Translations under genes and position numbers: made by a program | Notes under the pieces: generated by a model | The model's input: the letters and a program-made list of their open reading frames with translations, nothing else | Databases searched by the model: none | Told to the model about the DNA's origin: nothing | In this document: positions 16,716-25,804 of the stretch, piece after piece | Layout of the letters: every line of letters starts with the position of its first letter | Position numbering within the stretch: position 1 is the stretch's first letter | NCBI GenBank assembly: GCA_018971105.1 | Contig: JAGWVB010000008.1 | Span: 1-38,442, forward strand | From: Burkholderiales bacterium | GTDB lineage: Bacteria > Pseudomonadota > Gammaproteobacteria > Burkholderiales > Burkholderiaceae_C | Direction of reading: 5' to 3' | DNA: 38,442 nucleotides

Positions 16716-18545
16716 ATGACTAGGTATCGCTGCTTCCTCGCATCCCTTCCGGCCGCGCTGTGCTGCACCCATGCGGCGGCCGTCCCGTTCCACGAGGGGA
16801 TCTGGACCGGCTCGATCGACAGCCAGATCACGATGGGCACCGCGTTCCGCACCCAGAGCCCCAGCGCGGGTCTCAGCGGCGACCCGACCAGCGTATCGGG
16901 GGCGAACACCGGCGCCTGGTCGGCCGGCGACAATGGCAATCTGAATTACCACAAGGGTCAGGCCTTTTCGGGCTACCTCAAGTTCACGACCGAGCTCCTT
17001 GCGCATGACAGGGCGGACGGGCTCGATTTCATGGCCCGGGGCACCGCTTTCTACGATCCGCTGGCGCAGAAGACCGACCGGACGCAACTCTCGTCGGGGG
17101 CGCAGGATCAGGTCGTGCGCAATGCGCAGTTGTTGGACCTCTGGGCCGGGAAGCGGTTCGAATCGGGGAGTCAGGTCTGGCGCGCGCGCCTGGGCAACCA
17201 GGTCCTCAACTGGGGTGAAAGCGTCTTCCTGTATGGCGGCATCAACGCCACCAGCGCGATCGACTACCAGAAGGCCCTGATACCGGGGACGCAGATCAAG
17301 GAGTACGTGCTGCCCGCGCCGATGCTGACGCTGTCCGGCATGCTCGGCAACGGCTGGTCGGTCGAAGGCTATTACCAGTTCTTCTGGAACAAGAACCGGT
17401 ATCCGCCGATCGGCAGCTTCTGGTCGACGGCCGACTATTTCGGTCGCGGTGTCGCCGATGCGGTCACGTTCGATGTCAACAACTTCAACGCCACCGGTAT
17501 CGATGCCGCGACGATCGCCCGCCTGTCCGGCGCCACGGGGCGCCTATCGACCGCGATGCTGGCCCAGATCAACGCGGCGATACTCTCGGGTGCCTACGCG
17601 AACGATCCCACGCATCCCATACTCGGCGCGGGCGCGCTCGGCGACAAGGACCCCGGCAACAAACCCCAGTTCGGATTCTCGCTGCACGACAAGCCGACCG
17701 GCTTCGAGGGTGAATTCGGCCTGTATTACCTGCATTACACGGACAAGTCGCCGGTGTTCAGCATGATCGGCACGCCGTCGGTGTCCGCCGGGATCGACTA
17801 TCAGGCTTCCTATCGCACGGGGCGCGACCTGTTCGGCGCGAGCACGAATTTCGCGCTCGGCGACTGGGCGATCGGGGCCGAGCTGTCCTATCGCCCGCGC
17901 GATGCGGTGGCCCTGTCCGGCTGCTTCACCCCGGGCCAGCCCTTGAACGCCAACACGAATCTCAGCCCGGTGGCGAGCGGTGACTGTCCGCTCTTCGTCG
18001 ACAAGCCCAAGAGCGAGTTGCATTTGACCGGTCAGCTCTCGCTCACGCCGACGGGCGAGCCCTTCGTCATGGGCATACTAAAGGCGGAGAGCGCGACCTT
18101 GACGACCGAGTGGGTGGCGACCTATTACGGTGGCATCAAGCCGATCATGACCCAGAACGTCGAGGGCGCGACGGTGGCCCAGGTTCCGGATGCCGGCGGC
18201 ATCGCCTGGCTCGACTCGAACGGCGTTCTGCGCGGTGTCGGCACTCCGCTGTCCAGCGGCATGGTCACCGACTTCAACTGGACCTACGACGGTTCGGTGA
18301 TCCCGGGCTGGCAGCTCACGCTCGGTGGAACCTACTCGCGGGCGCTCGGCGGCTACACGCCGAACCCGGCGGCCAGTTACCTGCGCGGGGCGCAGTCGGT
18401 CAACCTGTACGTACTGCTGAACCAGAACCCCTCGATCTGGCAGCTCGGCTTCAACCTGACCCGATTCTTCGGCGGCGCGTTCGTGGGCGCGCAGCCCTAT
18501 GCGGACCGGGGCAACTTCGGCGCGTTCGTGACCTACAACTTCTGA
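16716..18545 (+). CDS. DUF1302 outer-membrane beta-barrel protein
   Basis: A 609-residue exported protein with a short signal peptide (cleavage near 'CTHAAA'). The body is rich in alternating aromatic/polar strands and ends in 'FGAFVTYNF', a typical C-terminal outer-membrane barrel signal with terminal Phe. 'RLGNQVLNWGESVFLYGGINA' is characteristic of DUF1302 proteins. It is expected to form the outer-membrane part of the DUF1302/DUF1329/MMPL/YCF48 module. AGGAGA lies six bases upstream of the start; it is 34 bases after the transporter and 16 bases before the YCF48 gene. Confidence 0.87.
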   Translation: MTRYRCFLASLPAALCCTHAAAVPFHEGIWTGSIDSQITMGTAFRTQSPSAGLSGDPTSVSGANTGAWSAGDNGNLNYHKGQAFSGYLKFTTELLAHDRADGLDFMARGTAFYDPLAQKTDRTQLSSGAQDQVVRNAQLLDLWAGKRFESGSQVWRARLGNQVLNWGESVFLYGGINATSAIDYQKALIPGTQIKEYVLPAPMLTLSGMLGNGWSVEGYYQFFWNKNRYPPIGSFWSTADYFGRGVADAVTFDVNNFNATGIDAATIARLSGATGRLSTAMLAQINAAILSGAYANDPTHPILGAGALGDKDPGNKPQFGFSLHDKPTGFEGEFGLYYLHYTDKSPVFSMIGTPSVSAGIDYQASYRTGRDLFGASTNFALGDWAIGAELSYRPRDAVALSGCFTPGQPLNANTNLSPVASGDCPLFVDKPKSELHLTGQLSLTPTGEPFVMGILKAESATLTTEWVATYYGGIKPIMTQNVEGATVAQVPDAGGIAWLDSNGVLRGVGTPLSSGMVTDFNWTYDGSVIPGWQLTLGGTYSRALGGYTPNPAASYLRGAQSVNLYVLLNQNPSIWQLGFNLTRFFGGAFVGAQPYADRGNFGAFVTYNF

Positions 18546-18561
18546 GTACGGAGTCGGCGCC

Positions 18562-19554
18562 ATGAATCCATGCATCGTCGGCATCGCGCGATGCGCCGTG
18601 ATCTGGGCCTGTCTGGGCGCGGGGCTGGCGCTGGCCGAGGCGCCGGCAGCCCCCGCGAGCGAGCTGGTGCCGCATTCCGCCGAGCTCAGCAAGAGCGCGG
18701 TGCGCGCACCGATGCTGGGCGCAGCGCTGGCCGGCAGGCGCATCGTCGCCGTCGGCGACCACGGCATCGTGCTTCTCTCCGATGACGACGGCGCCAGCTA
18801 TCGGCAGGCGCGCGCCGTGCCGGTGAACTCGACCCTGACCGCGGTCAGCTTCGTCGATGCGAAGCAGGGCTGGGCGGTCGGGCAATGGGGGGTAATCCTG
18901 CACACGGCCGACGGCGGCGAGACCTGGAAGCTGCAGACCTACGATGTCTCCGTCGATCAGCCGCTGTTCTCGGTGTACTTCGCCGATGCGTTGCACGGCT
19001 GGGCCGTCGGCCTCTGGTCCAAGCTCCTGTCCACGGCCGACGGCGGCAAGACCTGGAACCAGCTGACCGTGCCCCCGCCCCCGGGCGGCGGCAGGGCCGA
19101 CAAGAACCTGTTCGCGATCTTCCCCGGCCCCCATGGCGAACTGTTCGTGGCGGCCGAGCATGGCTACGTCCTGCATTCGGTGGACGGCGGCGCGAACTGG
19201 AACTACCTCGAGACCGGCTACAAGGGAACGTTCTGGACCGGCATCACCCTGGCCGACGGAACCGTCATCGTCGGCGGCCTGCGGGGCACCATCTACCGCA
19301 GCGTCGACGACGGCCGTAGCTGGCAGCCCAGCGCGACCGGAACGCGCAATTCGATCACCGGCATCGCGGCCGTCCCGCGGCGCATCGTGGCCTGCGGGCT
19401 CGACGGCACCGTGCTCGAAAGCAATGACGGGGGGGTGACGTTCAAGGCGACGCAGCGCGACGACCGGGTCGCGTTGACGGCGGTCGTCGCCACCGCCACG
19501 GACCATCTGAAGCTGTTCTCGAAGCAAGGTCCGATCCCCGAGGCGCTGCCCTGA
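18562..19554 (+). CDS. YCF48/BNR-repeat beta-propeller protein
   Basis: A 330-residue exported protein with a hydrophobic signal segment (to about residue 25, 'GLALAEA'). Repeated 'GWAVGxxGxxLxTxDGGxTW' units follow: 'GWAVGQWGVILHTADGGETW', 'GWAVGLWSKLLSTADGGKTW' and later variants such as 'HSVDGGANWNY' and 'RSVDDGRSW'. These are BNR/Asp-box repeats of the YCF48 (Ycf48/HCF136) propeller family. In bacteria this protein is often encoded beside DUF1302, DUF1329 and MMPL genes; its function there is unproven, possibly a periplasmic assembly or docking factor. It follows the barrel gene closely, so the module is probably one operon. Confidence 0.87.
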   Translation: MNPCIVGIARCAVIWACLGAGLALAEAPAAPASELVPHSAELSKSAVRAPMLGAALAGRRIVAVGDHGIVLLSDDDGASYRQARAVPVNSTLTAVSFVDAKQGWAVGQWGVILHTADGGETWKLQTYDVSVDQPLFSVYFADALHGWAVGLWSKLLSTADGGKTWNQLTVPPPPGGGRADKNLFAIFPGPHGELFVAAEHGYVLHSVDGGANWNYLETGYKGTFWTGITLADGTVIVGGLRGTIYRSVDDGRSWQPSATGTRNSITGIAAVPRRIVACGLDGTVLESNDGGVTFKATQRDDRVALTAVVATATDHLKLFSKQGPIPEALP

Positions 19555-19575
19555 GATAGGGAGCGCAGCCGCCTG

Positions 19576-19599
19576 CCCGGGCATGCGGGTGTTTGTTTT
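19576..19599 (+). terminator. Weak hairpin and T-rich tract before the permease gene
   Basis: CCCG (19576-19579) and CGGG (19586-19589) form a short stem, extendable by G-U pairs, followed by TGTTTGTTTT. T-rich stretches are rare in this window, so a weak intrinsic terminator of the envelope module is possible. The stem is short and confidence is low. Confidence 0.3.
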
Positions 19600-19616
19600 G
19601 CACGCAGGAGAATGAC

Positions 19617-21311
19617 GTGAAAGAGATGAAACCCGCTACCGGCGAATTCGTCAGCCGGATCGTCGAGGAACCGCGCCCGCGGGCCCTGCATCGCAGGATC
19701 ACCTGGACCGGCGCCTTCTGGGTCGCCAGCGGTGTCCCGGCCCTGGTGCTGTTCACCGTCGGGGCCATTGCCGCGACGGTGGGCAAACCGGCCTGGCTGA
19801 TCTGGACCGTCTCGATCATCTTCGGCTTCATCCAGGCCTTCACCTACGCCGAGATCGCCGGCCTGTTCCCGAACAAGACCGGCGGCGCCTCGATCTACGG
19901 CGCCGTCGCCTGGGTGCGCTACACGAAGCTGGTGGCGCCGCTGTCGGTGTGGTGCAACTGGTTTGCCTGGTCGCCGGTGCTGGCGCTGGGATCGGGGCTG
20001 GCGGCCGGTTTCATCCTCGGCGCGCTGTTCCCGCCCGACGCGGCGATCAACACCTGGCAGATCACGCTCGTCAATCTCGACTTCATCCGCACCGGACTGT
20101 CGCTGCGCATCAACGCCGTGTTCGTGCTCGGCGCGGCCCTGCTGCTGGTGGTGTTCGCGGTCCAGCATGGCGGTATCCTGCGCTCGGCGCGCACGACGAT
20201 GGTGCTCGGCGTCACGGCGCTGCTGCCGTTGATGCTGATCGCGCTCGTGCCGCTGTTCACCGGCGACGCGCCGGCGAGTCATTTCCTGCCGCTGGCACCG
20301 CTGGCCCACGATGCCGCGGGCCACTTGATCGACGGGCCGTGGAACATGGGCGCCGTGACGCTGATGGCGGGCGGACTCTTCATGGCAGGCTGGTCGACCT
20401 ACGGTTTCGAGACCGCCGTGTGCTACACGAGCGAATTCACCGATCCGAAGCGCGACACCTTCAAGGCCATCTTCTATTCCGGGCTGCTGTGCCTGGTCGT
20501 CTTCACGCTCGTTCCGCTCGCCTTCCAGGGCCACCTCGGCCTGGGCAAGCTGGTGACGCCGGCGGTGGTCGACTCCAAGGGGGTCGTGACGACGCCCGCG
20601 GTCTACGACGGCATGCTGGCCCCGGACATCTACAGCGGCATGGGCGTGGCGCAGGTGATGTCGCACATGGTCGGCGGCAACGCGCTGGTGGCGAACATCA
20701 TCGTCGTGATGCTGGTGCTGGCGGTGCTGCTGTCGATCATGACGTCGATGGCGGGCTCGTCGCGCACGCTGTACCAGGCCTCGGTCGACGGCTGGTTCCC
20801 GCGCTACCTCGACCATGTCAACGAGCATGGCGCGCCGACGCGCGCGATGTGGACCGATCTCGTCTTCAACCTCATCCTGCTGTTGATGTCGGATTACGTG
20901 TTCGTGCTTGCGGCGTCGAACATCGGCTACCTGATCTTCAATTTCATGAACCTGCAATCGGGTTGGATCCACCGCCTGGACCGCCCGCAATGGAGCCGAC
21001 CGTTCCGCTGCAACAGCTTCGTGCTCGGCCTGGGCGCGGTGCTGGGTTTCGTCAATCTGGCGCTGATCGGCATGGGTGCGAACGTCTACGGCGCGGGCAC
21101 GCTGATGACCGGCCTGGTGTTCGCGGCGCTCATCGTGCCGGTCTTCCTGTTCCGCCATTACGTGCAGGACAAGGGCGTATTTCCCGCCGCGGCGCGCGAG
21201 CATGCGCTGGCCGACGAGGTCGGCGTGCACCGGGCCGGCATCCTGCCCTACCTGGCCCTGGCCGGCGGCGTCGCGACGGTGGCGATCGCCCACGCGCTGG
21301 CGGTGTATTGA
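19617..21311 (+). CDS. APC-superfamily amine/amino-acid permease
   Basis: A 564-residue membrane protein with about 12 hydrophobic helices and the APC-family opening 'WVASGVPALVLFTVGAIAATVG', then 'YAEIAGLFPNKTGGASIYG' and 'GGLFMAGWSTYGFETAVCYTSEFTDPKRD'. I choose GTG 19617 because AGGAG lies seven bases upstream; the ORF-track ATG at 19593 has none. Its position between the envelope module and tmd2 suggests import of a methylated amine or a related organic cation, but APC substrate specificity cannot be assigned from sequence. Large extramembrane loops (about 180-300 and 320-360) distinguish it from short amino-acid permeases. Confidence 0.85.
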   Translation: MKEMKPATGEFVSRIVEEPRPRALHRRITWTGAFWVASGVPALVLFTVGAIAATVGKPAWLIWTVSIIFGFIQAFTYAEIAGLFPNKTGGASIYGAVAWVRYTKLVAPLSVWCNWFAWSPVLALGSGLAAGFILGALFPPDAAINTWQITLVNLDFIRTGLSLRINAVFVLGAALLLVVFAVQHGGILRSARTTMVLGVTALLPLMLIALVPLFTGDAPASHFLPLAPLAHDAAGHLIDGPWNMGAVTLMAGGLFMAGWSTYGFETAVCYTSEFTDPKRDTFKAIFYSGLLCLVVFTLVPLAFQGHLGLGKLVTPAVVDSKGVVTTPAVYDGMLAPDIYSGMGVAQVMSHMVGGNALVANIIVVMLVLAVLLSIMTSMAGSSRTLYQASVDGWFPRYLDHVNEHGAPTRAMWTDLVFNLILLLMSDYVFVLAASNIGYLIFNFMNLQSGWIHRLDRPQWSRPFRCNSFVLGLGAVLGFVNLALIGMGANVYGAGTLMTGLVFAALIVPVFLFRHYVQDKGVFPAAAREHALADEVGVHRAGILPYLALAGGVATVAIAHALAVY

Positions 21312-21337
21312 ACCGCTTCGACGATGACCGAGCCGAC

Positions 21338-21396
21338 TACCCCACAAGTGGTAATACCTGCTGGCAATTGGCGAGCGGCCTGCGTTCAACGACAGT
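21338..21396 (+). promoter_or_regulatory. Predicted tmd2 promoter with NarL-like box
   Basis: TACCCCACAAGTGGTA (21338-21353) is a TACC-N8-GGTA dyad whose right half AGTGGTA fits the NarL heptamer. After a 14-base linker (ATACC...AA) comes TTGGCG (21368-21373), then 17 bases to GACAGT (21391-21396). Spacing equals that of tmd1 and much of the linker is identical. GG-N10-GC (21370-21371 and 21382-21383) would also allow a sigma-54 reading. The leader to the tmd2 ATG would be about 130 bases. Confidence 0.55.
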
Positions 21397-21399
21397 TGA

Positions 21400-23727
<2,328 letters not shown>

Positions 23728-23737
23728 ACCCGAGAGG

Positions 23738-24286
23738 ATGCGCGCCCCGGATTCGAGCGACCGGGGCGCGCCCACCGTGCAGCGCGACCCTTCCTATCTG
23801 CAGGCCGTGATGGCCGTCTACCAGGGCGAAGTCCTGGGCGAGGCGATGTTCTCCCAACTCGCGGCCACGGCGCCCACGCCCTGGCTGCAGGGCCTGTATT
23901 CGACGATGTTGCAGTTCGAGACCGAGACCAAGATGCGATTGCGGCCGTTCATCCACCGCCTGGGCCTGAGCGTGGCCGAGGACGAGTCGGCGCGCGCCGA
24001 AGGTTTGCGCGTGGCGCGGCGCTACGAGGCGCTGGAGCCCGCCGCCTGGATCGAGCTGTTCGAGCGCGAGATCGGCGAGTACGTCGATCGCTACCAGGCG
24101 CTGGCCGATCGCGCGCCGCCCGAGGACGCCGGCGTGCTGGAGGGTATGGCCGAGCATGAACGCGTGTTCCTGTGCGTCGTCGCGGCGATGCGCGCCGGCG
24201 ACGAGGCGGGGGCGGTCGAGACGGTCGCCCGCCGCCTCGCGTTTCCGCTGGTGTTCGCGGCCCGACCCACCTCGCGGGAGCATTGA
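23738..24286 (+). CDS. Small ferritin-like four-helix protein, function unknown
   Basis: A 182-residue, probably soluble and mostly helical protein. Four acidic helix segments have ferritin-like spacing: 'YQGEVLGEAMF', 'FETETKMRLRPF', 'FEREIGEYVDRY' and 'MAEHERVFLCVV', the last giving an E-H-E cluster that could bind metal. I do not recognise a named family with certainty. It lies 10 bases after tmd2 and its TGA overlaps the ATG of mgdA (TGATG), so it is probably translated with the N-methylglutamate dehydrogenase genes. Two starts are plausible: ATG 23738 with GAGAGG very close, or GTG 23777. A redox, metal-handling or maturation role for the neighbouring flavoproteins is only a guess from context. 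Confidence 0.65.
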   Translation: MRAPDSSDRGAPTVQRDPSYLQAVMAVYQGEVLGEAMFSQLAATAPTPWLQGLYSTMLQFETETKMRLRPFIHRLGLSVAEDESARAEGLRVARRYEALEPAAWIELFEREIGEYVDRYQALADRAPPEDAGVLEGMAEHERVFLCVVAAMRAGDEAGAVETVARRLAFPLVFAARPTSREH

Positions 24287-25527
24287 TGCCCTGGCGCCTC
24301 GTCCGCTTCGCGCTCTCGAGCCGGCACCCCGAGCCGCGCATGTTCACGCGCCACGAACGCCTGAAGGCGAGCTACGACGTCGTCGTCATCGGCGCCGGCG
24401 GCCATGGCCTGGCGGCGGCCTACTACCTGGCGCGCGACCACGGCATCACGAACGTCGCGGTGATCGAGCAGGGCTATCTCGGCGGCGGCAACACGGCGCG
24501 CAACACGACGATCATCCGCTCGAACTACCTCACGCCCGAGGGCGTGAAGTTCTACGACCGATCGGTGCAGCTGTGGCAGGACCTGTCGCAGGAATTCGAC
24601 CTCAACCTGTTCTATTCGACGCGCGGCCATTACACGCTGGCGCACACCGATGCGGCGATGCGCACGATGCGCTGGCGCGCCGAGGTCAACAAGCATTACG
24701 GCGTCGATTCCGAGGTCGTCGACGCGGCCGCCGTCAAGCGCGCCGCGCCCGCGATCGACCTCAGCTGCGACGGCCATGCGCCGATCAAGGGCGCGCTCTA
24801 TCACGCGCCGGGCGCGATCGCGCGCCACGACGCGGTGGCCTGGGGCTACGGCCGCGGCGCCGACCGCCGCGGCGTCGAGCTCCACCAGCAGACGGCCGTG
24901 CAGGGCATCGACGTCCAGGGCGGGCGCGTGCGCGGCGTGCAGACGAGCCGCGGCTACATCGCCACGCCCAAGGTGCTGAGCGCGGTCGCCGGATCGACGC
25001 CGCGCATCACGCAGATGCTGGGGCTGCGTACGCCGATCGTGATCCATCCGCTGCAGGCCATGGTCAGCGAGCCGATGAAACCCTGGCTCGACCCGATCCT
25101 GGTCTCGGGCAGCCTGCATGTGTACATCAGCCAGAGCGCGCGCGGCGAACTCGTGATGGGCGCCTCGCTCGATCCCTACGAGGTGCATTCGACGCGCTCG
25201 ACGCTGGATTTCACCGAAGGCCTGTGCGCCCACATGCTCGACATGTTCCCCTTCCTCTCGAGCGTCAAGGTTGTGCGCCAATGGGCCGGCATGGCCGACA
25301 TGACGCCGGACTTCGCGCCGATCATGGGCAAGACGCCGATCGAGGGTTTCTACATCGATGCCGGCTGGGGCACCTGGGGCTTCAAGGCGACGCCGATCTC
25401 GGGCAAGACGATGGCCCACACGGTGGCGCATGACCGGCCGCACGAATTGATCCAGGGTTTCTCGCTCGAGCGCTTCGCGAACTATTCGCTGACCGGCGAA
25501 AAGGGCGCGGCCAGCGTCGGCCACTGA
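24286..25527 (+). CDS. mgdA: N-methylglutamate dehydrogenase subunit A (SoxB-like)
   Basis: A 413-residue FAD/FMN protein homologous to sarcosine oxidase beta subunit. It has the dinucleotide motif 'VVVIGAGGHGLAAAYYL', 'GYLGGGNTARNTTIIRSNYL', and 'ARHDAVAWGYGRGADRRGVE' with His181 at the place of the covalent-FMN histidine of SoxB. On its own it could be SoxB. The neighbouring gmaS and mgsABC make N-methylglutamate the likelier substrate (N-methylglutamate to glutamate plus a C1 unit). GGGAG lies seven bases upstream and the start overlaps the preceding stop by one base. The other subunits follow in the order delta, alpha, gamma, as in known mgdABCD and soxBDAG sets. Confidence 0.85.
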   Translation: MPWRLVRFALSSRHPEPRMFTRHERLKASYDVVVIGAGGHGLAAAYYLARDHGITNVAVIEQGYLGGGNTARNTTIIRSNYLTPEGVKFYDRSVQLWQDLSQEFDLNLFYSTRGHYTLAHTDAAMRTMRWRAEVNKHYGVDSEVVDAAAVKRAAPAIDLSCDGHAPIKGALYHAPGAIARHDAVAWGYGRGADRRGVELHQQTAVQGIDVQGGRVRGVQTSRGYIATPKVLSAVAGSTPRITQMLGLRTPIVIHPLQAMVSEPMKPWLDPILVSGSLHVYISQSARGELVMGASLDPYEVHSTRSTLDFTEGLCAHMLDMFPFLSSVKVVRQWAGMADMTPDFAPIMGKTPIEGFYIDAGWGTWGFKATPISGKTMAHTVAHDRPHELIQGFSLERFANYSLTGEKGAASVGH

Positions 25528-25546
25528 AGCCGCCGCGCGACGCATC

Positions 25547-25804
25547 ATGAAGCAGCTGAACTGTCCCGCCAACGGCTTGCGCCCGATCTCCGAATTCGTC
25601 TGCTGGGGCGAACGCCGGGCCATGCCCGACCCCGCGGCGACGAGCGACGCGGACTGGGCCGATTACGTCTTCAACCGCGACGGCGCGCCCGGCGTGAAGA
25701 TCGAATGGTGGTGCCACACGCCGTCGACGACCTGGTTCCTCGTCGAGCGCGACACCGGCCTGGACTACGTGCTGCGCACCTGGCTGCCGGGGGACGAGCC
25801 ATGA
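25547..25804 (+). CDS. mgdB: N-methylglutamate dehydrogenase subunit B (SoxD-like)
   Basis: An 85-residue delta subunit. It begins 'MKQLNCPANGLRPISEFVCWGE' and ends with 'WWCHTPSTTWFLVERDTGLDYVLRTWLP', matching the SoxD family. Classical SoxD carries a zinc site starting CPxCG; here the second cysteine is Asn (CPANG), as I recall for several N-methylglutamate dehydrogenase-type delta subunits. The remaining cysteines may give no zinc site or a different one. Its stop overlaps the mgdC start (ATGA), indicating translational coupling. Confidence 0.85.
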   Translation: MKQLNCPANGLRPISEFVCWGERRAMPDPAATSDADWADYVFNRDGAPGVKIEWWCHTPSTTWFLVERDTGLDYVLRTWLPGDEP

